Shown piece by piece: positions 1 to 5,153 of a stretch of DNA of 7,884 nt. The position numbers and the translations under genes were made by a program. Source of the stretch: an uncultured Tissierellia bacterium (GTDB lineage Bacteria > Bacillota > Clostridia > Tissierellales > Peptoniphilaceae); assembly GCA_947278105.1 (NCBI GenBank), contig CAMYOR010000043.1, forward strand, positions 1-7,884, given 5' to 3'. The notes under the pieces are model-generated. The model saw nothing but the letters and a program-made list of their open reading frames with translations, made no database searches and was not told the DNA's origin. Within the stretch, counting starts at the first letter, position 1. Each line of letters begins with the position of its first letter.

Positions 1-1
1 G

Positions 2-55
2 CTGACCCTCAAGATCGCCGAGCCCGTCTGCCGCCTTTTCGGCCCCATTCTTTAA
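2..55 (+). CDS. Possible 3' end of an upstream gene (partial, 17 codons)
   Basis: Reading from base 2 gives LTLKIAEPVCRLFGPIL followed by a TAA stop at 53-55. The frame is favoured because most of its third positions are G or C, as in the confirmed genes of this window, while the other two forward frames do not show that bias. The piece is hydrophobic and could be the end of a membrane protein, but 17 residues are too few to assign a family. If real, it lies about 150 nt upstream of rex on the same strand and could belong to the same transcript. Confidence 0.35.
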   Translation: MTLKIAEPVCRLFGPIL

Positions 56-57
56 GC

Positions 58-94
58 CCTGAAAAATTGGCCCCAAAACGGCTCTCTTTTCAGG
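58..94 (+). other. Weak inverted repeat in the rex leader
   Basis: CCTGAAAA at 58-65 and TTTTCAGG at 87-94 are perfect 8-bp complements separated by 21 nt. The repeat begins three bases after the putative upstream stop codon. Its right arm contains a pyrimidine and T stretch, but no T run follows the complete stem, so it is not a convincing intrinsic terminator. It could be a weak 3'-end structure or a chance dyad. The remainder of the leader, 95-202, shows no convincing -35/-10 pair and no Rex operator of the TTGTTAA-N4-TTAACAA type. Confidence 0.25.
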
Positions 95-202
95 CACCTG
101 CGGGATCAGCCCGGCCCCTGGCCGGAATGAACCCATGAAAAGAAGAAAAAGTCCGCCGTCACCGGAGGCCACCTCCAAAACGAGATTAAAGGAAAAAAGG
201 AA

Positions 203-874
203 ATGAAAGAAAACAGAGAAAAAGAGGAAAAGATGAAACCCCGCATCTCCCGCGCTGTCGTCCGCCGTCTGCCCAAGTACTACCGGTACCTGACTGAACT
301 CGAAGAAAAAGGGGAGGATCGGATCTCCTCGGCCAAGCTTAGTAAAATCACTGGCTTTACGGCTTCCCAAATTCGCCAGGATCTTAACCATTTCGGCGGC
401 TTTGGCCAGCAGGGGTACGGTTACAATATCGAGTCCCTTCGTTTACAGATTGCCCGCATTATTGGCATGGACCGGAGTCAGCGAGTCGGCATCATTGGAA
501 TTGGAAACATGGGAAAGGCCTTGGCCCATTCCAATCTCTTCACCAAGGGAGACTACCAGCTTACCGCCCTCTTTGACCAGGATCAAAGAAAGGTCGGAAA
601 GAGCCTTCAGGGGATCGAAATCTCCTCCTCGGACGACCTAGCCAAGGTGATCAAAGAGAAAAAACTGGATATCCTCACCATTACGACCCCCAGCGATCCC
701 GCCCAAAAGATCGCCGAGATTGCCGTCGAAGCCGGAATTAAAGGCATTTGGAACTTTGCCATCCGGGATCTCGTCCTCCCCCGGGGAGTCGTCCTTGAAA
801 ATGTCTATCTCATTGAATCCCTTCACACCCTAACCTATTACATCCATCACCCGGACGATTACCAGGGAGCATAA
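203..874 (+). CDS. rex: Redox-sensing transcriptional repressor Rex
   Basis: Rex is a cytosolic homodimeric repressor. It binds operators at fermentation, NADH-oxidation and respiration genes when NAD+ is high and releases them when NADH rises. The 223-residue protein matches the family length (about 210-215). Residues 15-78 form the N-terminal winged helix, with LPKYYRYL, the ISSAKLSK segment and the recognition segment SQIRQDLNHFGGFG leading into GYGYN. Residues 94-200 form the Rossmann domain, with GIGNMG at 99-104 and an acidic residue (D125) after strand 2 where the adenine ribose is expected to sit. The C-terminal helix that swaps between subunits fits residues 203-216. Two starts are possible: ATG at 203, with AAAGG 10 nt upstream, or ATG at 233, with GAGG 5 nt upstream. 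The later start gives MKPRISRAVV, nearer the usual Rex N-terminus. The stop is followed after one base by the ABC-F start, implying a shared transcript. No Rex operator was seen upstream, so autoregulation is not supported here. Confidence 0.96.
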   Translation: MKENREKEEKMKPRISRAVVRRLPKYYRYLTELEEKGEDRISSAKLSKITGFTASQIRQDLNHFGGFGQQGYGYNIESLRLQIARIIGMDRSQRVGIIGIGNMGKALAHSNLFTKGDYQLTALFDQDQRKVGKSLQGIEISSSDDLAKVIKEKKLDILTITTPSDPAQKIAEIAVEAGIKGIWNFAIRDLVLPRGVVLENVYLIESLHTLTYYIHHPDDYQGA

Positions 875-875
875 A

Positions 876-2810
876 GTGGCCGTTCTCACCCTTCAGGAAG
901 TGGATAAGTCCTTTGGAACCCGGGAAATTTTAGAAAAAATTTCCTTCCAGGTCAACGAAGGAGAAAAGATCGGCGTCGTGGGCGGAAACGGGGCTGGCAA
1001 AACGACCCTCTTTAAGCTCATCACCGGCGAACTTACGCCCGATGCCGGCTCGGTCCGCCTCCGGGGAGGAACCCGCCTAGGCTACCTGGCCCAGAATATT
1101 CATATTGATTCCACCGAATCCCTCTATGAAGAATGCAAAAAAGGGTATTTCCGGGCCTTTCAGATCGAAGAAAAGATGAAAGCACTGGAAAAGAAGATGG
1201 GGGAGAGCCTTTCCCCGGCCGCCCTATCCAAGGTCATGGAGGAATATCAATTTTTGACCGCCCGCTTTGAATCCGAAGGCGGCCTTTCCTATGACTCCGA
1301 AATCCAGGGGATCCTCAAAGGCATCGGCTTTTCCCCCGAACGCTTTGACGACTCGGTCCAGGTCCTGTCCGGCGGAGAAAAGGCCCGGCTGGAGCTGGCC
1401 CGGATGCTCTCCGGCCGGCCCGAGCTCCTCCTTCTGGACGAGCCCACCAACCACCTGGACCTTCAGTCCATCTCTTTTTTGGAGTCCTTTCTCTTGTCCT
1501 TTCGAGGAGCCGCCCTTCTCATCTCCCACGACCGGTATTTTCTAAACCGCCTGATTGGAAGGACTTTCCTGATCGAAAACCGAAAGCTCTATTCTTACGA
1601 TTGCAGGTACAGCGAATTCGCCAAAAGAAGGGAAAAGGACCGGGAGGTCCAGGCCCATGCCTATGCCTCCCAGCAGGAGGAAATCGCCCGCCTAAAAGAA
1701 ATGATTGACCGCCTCTCCCACTTAGGCGGGTCCAAGAGAAAACGGGGCATCTCCCAGGCCCGGTCCCGGCAAAAGCTCCTCGATAAAATGGAAAGGGTCG
1801 AGGCCCCTCCCCAGGAAAAGGAGGGGATGGCCCTTTCCATCAAACCCAAATATGAATCCGGAAAAGATGTCCTCCAGGTAGAGGGCCTGTCCCAATCCTT
1901 TGGGGAAAGGACCCTCTTTCAGGACCTTTCCTTTTACCTGGGCCGGGGCCAAAAGGTTGGCCTGATCGGGGAAAACGGAGTTGGGAAAACGACCCTCTTT
2001 CGCATCCTCCTTAAAAAAATCACCCCAGACGCAGGCCTAATCCAATATGGAACAGCTGTCAAAACCGCCTTTTTTGACCAGGAACAGCAGACTCTTCACC
2101 TGGATAAAACCGTCATGGAAGAGCTCTGGGATGCCTATCCCCAGATGGACCACTACCAGGTCCGCAAGAACCTCGCCAAATTCCAGTTTCAGGGAGACGA
2201 CATCTTCCGCGAAGTCGGCGATCTTTCCGGGGGAGAGCGGTCCCGGCTGGCCCTTTTAAAGCTCATGCTCTCTTCCGCCAACCTCCTTCTTTTGGATGAG
2301 CCCACTAACCATTTGGATGCCGACTCCTGCGAGATCCTGGAAAATGCCCTTCTGGACTATGAAGGGACGGTCCTTGTCATCTCCCACGACCGGTATTTTC
2401 TAAACCGGGTCGCGGACCATATCTTCCGGCTGACCCCCCAGGGGATGGAATGCCACCTCGGTAATTACGATGCCTACCTTCATGACCTCGAGAAGGCCCA
2501 GGATCTAAAATCCTCCCCCCAGGACCCCACCCTGACCAAGACCGCCCAGAAAAAAATGGAGAAGGAAAAAAAGCTTGCCCAGAAGGAAAAGCGCCAGTTA
2601 AAAGCCCAGATCCAGGACCTTACCCGGGCCATCGAAGACAAAGAAAAACAGAAGGCTGCGATCGAAAAAAAAATCGCCGATCCCTCCCTCTACGATGACT
2701 ATGAAAAGGTGCGGGCCCTTAACGAGGACCATTCCCAGGTCCTCGCCCAGCTCGAGACCCTCCAGGACCAGTGGCTGGAGCTTTCCCTTGCCTTAGAGGA
2801 AGATTCCTAA
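876..2810 (+). CDS. ABC-F family ATPase (YdiF/Uup-like ribosome-associated translation factor)
   Basis: ABC-F proteins are soluble tandem ATPases without membrane domains. They bind the ribosomal E site and act on stalled or mispositioned tRNA; some confer antibiotic resistance. Cassette 1 has Walker A GGNGAGKTT (36-44), signature LSGGE (164-168), DEPTNHLD (188-195) and switch ISHDRYFLNR (216-225). The charged inter-domain linker, which would reach the P-site tRNA, covers about 240-325. Cassette 2 has Walker A GENGVGKTT (365-373), LSGGE (450-454), DEPTNHLD (474-481) and a second ISHDRYFLNR (502-511). Both catalytic glutamates are present. A Lys/Glu-rich coiled-coil tail fills about 556-640. 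The 644-residue length and this tail suit the YdiF/Uup branch. I do not see features that would place it in a resistance clade, so housekeeping is more likely. The start is GTG at 876, with AGGGAG 6 nt upstream inside the rex end. In Bacillus subtilis the relatives ydiF and rex (ydiH) are also close neighbours. Confidence 0.95.
   Translation: MAVLTLQEVDKSFGTREILEKISFQVNEGEKIGVVGGNGAGKTTLFKLITGELTPDAGSVRLRGGTRLGYLAQNIHIDSTESLYEECKKGYFRAFQIEEKMKALEKKMGESLSPAALSKVMEEYQFLTARFESEGGLSYDSEIQGILKGIGFSPERFDDSVQVLSGGEKARLELARMLSGRPELLLLDEPTNHLDLQSISFLESFLLSFRGAALLISHDRYFLNRLIGRTFLIENRKLYSYDCRYSEFAKRREKDREVQAHAYASQQEEIARLKEMIDRLSHLGGSKRKRGISQARSRQKLLDKMERVEAPPQEKEGMALSIKPKYESGKDVLQVEGLSQSFGERTLFQDLSFYLGRGQKVGLIGENGVGKTTLFRILLKKITPDAGLIQYGTAVKTAFFDQEQQTLHLDKTVMEELWDAYPQMDHYQVRKNLAKFQFQGDDIFREVGDLSGGERSRLALLKLMLSSANLLLLDEPTNHLDADSCEILENALLDYEGTVLVISHDRYFLNRVADHIFRLTPQGMECHLGNYDAYLHDLEKAQDLKSSPQDPTLTKTAQKKMEKEKKLAQKEKRQLKAQIQDLTRAIEDKEKQKAAIEKKIADPSLYDDYEKVRALNEDHSQVLAQLETLQDQWLELSLALEEDS
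1519..1549 (+). repeat. Copy 1 of a 31-nt identical segment within the ABC-F gene
   Basis: This segment encodes the switch motif ISHDRYFLNR of cassette 1. It is base-for-base identical to 2377-2407 in cassette 2, including every synonymous position, although other paired motifs such as DEPTNHLD differ at several third positions. A shorter 15-nt identity is also seen at the two Walker A motifs (999-1013 and 1986-2000). Confidence 0.9.
2377..2407 (+). repeat. Copy 2 of the 31-nt identical segment within the ABC-F gene
   Basis: This is the cassette 2 counterpart of 1519-1549, in the same orientation and the same reading frame, 858 bp downstream. It encodes ISHDRYFLNR. Identity ends abruptly on both sides. 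Confidence 0.9.
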
Positions 2811-2822
2811 TCGCCCGCTTTC

Positions 2823-2867
2823 CCGCCGGAGCGGCGGCAAAAAAACCTGGACCTCCGGCTTCGCCGG
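2823..2867 (+). other. Two small GC hairpins in the ABC-F to GDPD-like gap
   Basis: The 85-nt gap holds CCGCC (2823-2827) opposite GGCGG (2833-2837) with a 5-nt loop. It also holds CCGGC (2855-2859) opposite GCCGG (2863-2867) with a TTC loop. An A run, not a T run, follows the first stem, and the second runs into more GC. Neither resembles an intrinsic terminator on either strand, so read-through into the next gene is likely. They may affect mRNA stability or simply reflect GC-rich sequence. Confidence 0.4.
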
Positions 2868-2895
2868 CCGCCCAAACCACAGGAAGGACCAAGAG

Positions 2896-3876
2896 ATGAA
2901 AATCGTTGCCTACCGAGGCTATGCCAAGGATGCCCCGGAAAATACCATGAAAGCCTTTCAGTCCGCCATTCTTGCCGGTGCGTCCGCAATCCAGCTGGAC
3001 CTGCACGTTTCCCGAGACGGAGAAATCGTCATCTTCCACGATGACGCCATGTCCAGGCTCATGGACGGAGTCGGCTTTGTCCGCCATCACACCCTTCAGG
3101 ACCTCCAGTCCTACCGGTTCAAAGAAGCCAAAGAAGAGGAAGAGGAAGAGGAAGAGGAGGCCATCCGCATCCCCACCCTCCGAGAATACCTTTCCTGGGC
3201 CAAAGACCTTCCGCACTTTACCATCATCCGCTTAAAAAATGAACACTTCTTCTATCCCAACATGGAAGAGGCCGTCATCCGCCTGATTGAGGAATTTGAC
3301 CTCAAAGACCGGGTCTTTTTGACCAGCAAAAACATTGACTCCCTAAGGATCCTTCGCTCCTTTCGGCCGGACTTTTCCCTGGCCTACATGGCCGAAGAAG
3401 GCAGCGAGGAGGTAATTCAGGAGATCCGGGCCCTCTCCATTGCCATGGTCCTGGTAAAAAGAACCCTCCTTCGCAAAGAAGACCTGGACCCATTCAAAAG
3501 CCTGGGCCTTCCCCTCTATGCCTATGTCATCGACGAGCCGCCCGCCGTGGCCCTTTGTCAGCAGCTTGAAGTGGACGGCCTCCTGACCCGAGATCTTCCC
3601 ATGGCCCAGGAGCTTTTAGAGGTCTCCAATCCCTATTCCGAAGAAATTTTAAATACCGCCCGCCTCAAGCCTATCACCGAAGAAGACCTTCCGGACCATG
3701 GCCAGGAGAAATCTTCTCCTCTTCTGACCGCCCGGGAAAAATTTTTCAGGGTCCATGCCGGAAAAAAGAAACACCGGGACAAGGGGGGCGTGATCGTTTC
3801 GATTATCTTTTCTGTCATCGCCGCATCCGTCATTACCTTTTTCGCCATGCGGGTCCTTGAAAATATGCTCAAATAG
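2896..3876 (+). CDS. GDPD-fold protein with degenerate active site and C-terminal membrane anchor
   Basis: The fold is that of glycerophosphodiester phosphodiesterases. AYRGYAKDAPENTMKAF (5-21), LDLHVSRDG (34-42), FHDD (47-50), IPTLREYL (92-99) and VDGLLTRDLP (226-235) follow family order and spacing. Active members use two His and a Glu-Asp-Glu metal site. Here the His of the HRG motif is Tyr6, the first metal Glu is Gln33, and the Glu of the usual IE(I/L)K motif is Arg112. Only Asp35 and His48 remain. Hydrolysis of glycerophosphodiesters is therefore unlikely; a binding, scaffolding or altered role is inferred. Nine consecutive Glu (80-88) are inserted before IPTL. Residues about 297-319 form one hydrophobic segment preceded by a basic KKKHRDK stretch, suggesting a tail anchor with the domain in the cytosol. 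ATG at 2896 follows AGGAAGG by 8 nt. The gene lies 85 nt after the ABC-F gene and is probably in its operon. The frame is intact with host-like codon use, so this is a diverged protein, not an obvious pseudogene. Confidence 0.85.
   Translation: MKIVAYRGYAKDAPENTMKAFQSAILAGASAIQLDLHVSRDGEIVIFHDDAMSRLMDGVGFVRHHTLQDLQSYRFKEAKEEEEEEEEEAIRIPTLREYLSWAKDLPHFTIIRLKNEHFFYPNMEEAVIRLIEEFDLKDRVFLTSKNIDSLRILRSFRPDFSLAYMAEEGSEEVIQEIRALSIAMVLVKRTLLRKEDLDPFKSLGLPLYAYVIDEPPAVALCQQLEVDGLLTRDLPMAQELLEVSNPYSEEILNTARLKPITEEDLPDHGQEKSSPLLTAREKFFRVHAGKKKHRDKGGVIVSIIFSVIAASVITFFAMRVLENMLK
3133..3159 (+). repeat. GAAGAG hexamer microsatellite encoding poly-Glu
   Basis: Four perfect GAAGAG units plus a half unit (GAG) encode Glu80-Glu88 of the GDPD-like protein. 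The unit is a multiple of three, so slippage would lengthen or shorten the acid run without breaking the frame. It falls in the loop before the IPTL motif, where length changes should be tolerated. Confidence 0.9.
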
Positions 3877-3967
3877 AAAGAAACCCGTAAAAATTTATGT
3901 CCAGGAAGGCCCGCCAGGCCCGGCAGAAAAATCGCCGTTCCGGCCGCAAAATCCTTCTGTCCCAGAA

Positions 3968-3994
3968 TTAGCACTCTAAAGGAAACAGTGATAA
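3968..3994 (+). promoter_or_regulatory. Degenerate CIRCE element (predicted HrcA operator)
   Basis: TTAGCACTC (3968-3976), nine spacer bases, then CAGTGATAA (3986-3994). The CIRCE consensus is TTAGCACTC-N9-GAGTGCTAA, so the left arm is perfect, the spacing exact and the right arm matches at 7 of 9. HrcA binds CIRCE and represses chaperone operons until heat stress. The element precedes a dnaJ-clpB operon, which supports it. It lies 16 bp upstream of the -35 rather than over the start site, which is unusual, so repression strength is uncertain. Confidence 0.75.
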
Positions 3995-3999
3995 AAAAT

Positions 4000-4024
4000 G
4001 CCCGGGGGGCTTGCATCCCCGGGC
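4000..4024 (+). other. GC-rich 8-N9-8 inverted repeat spanning the -35 region
   Basis: GCCCGGGG (4000-4007) and CCCCGGGC (4017-4024) are perfect complements around a 9-nt centre that contains the -35 hexamer TTGCAT. It could be an operator for a further regulator or a structural dyad. If transcribed from an upstream start it would form a stem, but no T run follows, so it is not a terminator. Confidence 0.6.
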
Positions 4025-4039
4025 CGAAGAGCCTATAAT
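4011..4039 (+). promoter_or_regulatory. Housekeeping sigma promoter for the dnaJ-clpB operon
   Basis: The -35 TTGCAT (4011-4016) and the -10 TATAAT (4034-4039) are separated by exactly 17 bp. The -10 is perfect and the -35 matches TTGACA at four of six positions. Transcription would start near 4046, giving a 5' leader of about 28 nt. No sigma-32 or stress-sigma promoter is needed, consistent with control by repressors. Confidence 0.82.
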
Positions 4040-4046
4040 GGTAATA

Positions 4047-4063
4047 GGTCAAAGATGGTCAAA
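4047..4063 (+). promoter_or_regulatory. CtsR operator (heptad direct repeat)
   Basis: GGTCAAA-GAT-GGTCAAA matches the CtsR consensus (A/GGTCAAA-NAN-A/GGTCAAA) at every position. CtsR represses clp and related stress genes in Firmicutes and is inactivated by heat or thiol stress. The box begins 7 bp after the -10, so it covers the predicted start site, the usual place for blocking RNA polymerase. Its last A abuts the ribosome binding site. Its target here, an operon containing clpB, fits the regulon. Confidence 0.92.
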
Positions 4064-4070
4064 AGGAGGA
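4063..4070 (+). promoter_or_regulatory. Strong ribosome binding site for the GTG start of the J-protein gene
   Basis: AAGGAGGA is fully complementary to the 16S rRNA 3' end. Its AGGAGG core ends 5 nt before the GTG at 4075, which fixes that start despite the non-ATG codon. It shares its first base with the CtsR box. Confidence 0.88.
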
Positions 4071-4074
4071 GCAA

Positions 4075-5106
4075 GTGGAATACAAAGATTACTATAAAAC
4101 CTTAGGGGTGGAGAAGTCGGCAACCGACGCGCAGATCAAAAACGCCTACCGGAAGCTCGCCAAGAAATATCATCCCGACTTGCACCCCAATGACGAAAAA
4201 TCAGCAGAAAAATTTAAAGAAATTAACGAGGCCTACCAGGTCCTGGGCGACCAGGAAAAAAGGAAGAAATACGACACCTTTGGGTCCGCCTACGATTTTA
4301 CCGGCGGACAAAATTTTGATCCCCGGGACTTCGGCTATAGCGGCTTTGGCAATGGGAAGACCACCTACACCTATTCGACCGGAGGAGCCGGAGACTTTTC
4401 GGACTTCTTTAATCTCATTTTCGGTCAGGGCTTCAGCCAGGCCGCCGGCAAAGGGAGAAAAACCGCCGACTACGCCAAAACCACCTTCCGCGACCTCTTC
4501 GGTCAAGGAAATGGTCAGGCCGCCGGCCAAGGCCAAAACCCCTTCTTCGGCAAAGGCCCCAGTCAAGGCTTCGGCGGATTCCAAAGCTCCGGCTGGCCCA
4601 ATGGACAGACAAGCGCCCCAAGCTACCAGTCCGACCTCAATATCAGCCTCCGGGAAGGATACCAGGGAGGAGAACGGACCATCCAATACCAAATTGAGGG
4701 AAAGCCCCAGGAAATTCTCGTCAAGTGGCCGGCCGGAATCAAGGACGGCCAGCAAATCAGGATTCGTGGCCAAAAATTCGGCCTCCGCGGAGATCTTTAT
4801 GTTCGGATCCACCTGATTTCCATGGAAAAGCTGGACGGCCTGGACATTATTCAGGAACTTTCCCTGACCCCCTGGGAGGCCTACTTCGGCAAGAAAAAGC
4901 AGATCCAGACCCTGGACGGCCTCGTGAGCGTCCAGGTCCCCGGCCGGTCTCGGACCGGAAGAAAAATCCGCCTCCAAGGCAAGGGCTACCGGGACCGCCA
5001 GGGCAAGAGGGGAGACCTCTATCTCAAGGTTGCCATCAACAATCCCCCCGACCTAAGCCCGGAAGAGGAAGACCTCTACCGGAAACTGGAAAAAGCTTCA
5101 AAATAA
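4075..5106 (+). CDS. DnaJ/CbpA-type Hsp40 co-chaperone lacking the zinc finger
   Basis: J-proteins deliver unfolded clients to DnaK and stimulate its ATPase. The J domain is at residues 4-68, with HPD at 33-35 and the basic helix [13 protein letters not shown] long Gly/Phe/Gln-rich region follows (about 70-183) and contains a duplicated FGQG-x2-QAAG-x-G block (116-127 and 142-153). Two C-terminal beta domains with the dimer tail follow: [14 protein letters not shown] (187-200), then [11 protein letters not shown] (262-272) to [12 protein letters not shown] (313-324). The protein has no cysteine, so the four CxxCxGxG zinc motifs of true DnaJ are absent; this places it with class B members such as CbpA. 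It is 343 residues, somewhat longer than E. coli CbpA (306), mainly through the G/F region. It is the first gene after the HrcA/CtsR-type promoter and lies 47 nt before clpB, suggesting that it feeds the DnaK-ClpB disaggregation pathway. The standard dnaJ of the dnaK operon probably lies elsewhere. Confidence 0.94.
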   Translation: MEYKDYYKTLGVEKSATDAQIKNAYRKLAKKYHPDLHPNDEKSAEKFKEINEAYQVLGDQEKRKKYDTFGSAYDFTGGQNFDPRDFGYSGFGNGKTTYTYSTGGAGDFSDFFNLIFGQGFSQAAGKGRKTADYAKTTFRDLFGQGNGQAAGQGQNPFFGKGPSQGFGGFQSSGWPNGQTSAPSYQSDLNISLREGYQGGERTIQYQIEGKPQEILVKWPAGIKDGQQIRIRGQKFGLRGDLYVRIHLISMEKLDGLDIIQELSLTPWEAYFGKKKQIQTLDGLVSVQVPGRSRTGRKIRLQGKGYRDRQGKRGDLYLKVAINNPPDLSPEEEDLYRKLEKASK

Positions 5107-5113
5107 CAGATTT

Positions 5114-5135
5114 TCAGGCGGCTTCGGCCGCTTGA
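5114..5135 (+). other. UUCG-capped hairpin between the J-protein gene and clpB
   Basis: TCAGGCGGC (5114-5122) pairs with GCCGCTTGA (5127-5135) around TTCG, giving nine pairs including one G-U, closed as the very stable C(UUCG)G tetraloop. Only TTTG-type sequence follows, so termination would be weak at best. The stem ends 6 nt before the clpB ribosome binding site AAGGAG (5142-5147) and leaves that site unpaired. Partial termination, protection of a processed 3' end, or tuning of the ratio of the two proteins are possible roles. Confidence 0.7.
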
Positions 5136-5153
5136 TTTGATAAGGAGAAGAAA

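Noticed and set aside
60..202. Promoter and Rex operator upstream of rex
   Set aside because: No -35/-10 pair with proper spacing and no TTGTTAA-type dyad was found. TTGGCC near 67 and ATTAAA near 184 have no suitable partners.
2823..2850. Hairpin followed by an A run as a terminator after the ABC-F gene
   Set aside because: The + strand has A after the stem, and on the minus strand the T run precedes the stem, so neither orientation gives a terminator.
2896..3876. GDPD-like gene as a pseudogene
   Set aside because: The frame is intact over 326 codons with a good ribosome binding site, host-like codon use and a preserved fold pattern. The residue changes are specific to the active site.
3877..3960. 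Terminator for the rex block before the heat-shock promoter
   Set aside because: Only short stems such as GCCG-TTC-CGGC are present and none is followed by T residues. Termination there may be Rho-dependent or absent.
3633..4052. 139-codon minus-strand frame starting in the promoter region of the J-protein gene
   Set aside because: It runs antisense across the operators, promoter and the end of the GDPD-like gene, has no recognisable motif, and its start region is better explained by the CtsR box and the -10.
4190..4816. 208-codon + strand frame inside the J-protein gene
   Set aside because: An alternate frame of the G/F region, rich in Pro/Thr/Ser/Ala as expected from shifted codons, with no domain and no ribosome binding site of note.
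4201..4977. 258-codon open frame on the minus strand opposite the J-protein gene
   Set aside because: Its long open frame follows from the C/G third-position bias of the real gene, which removes antisense stops. It shows no recognisable domain, only a composition-driven Gly/Ala/Glu-rich sequence, and the + strand gene is certain.
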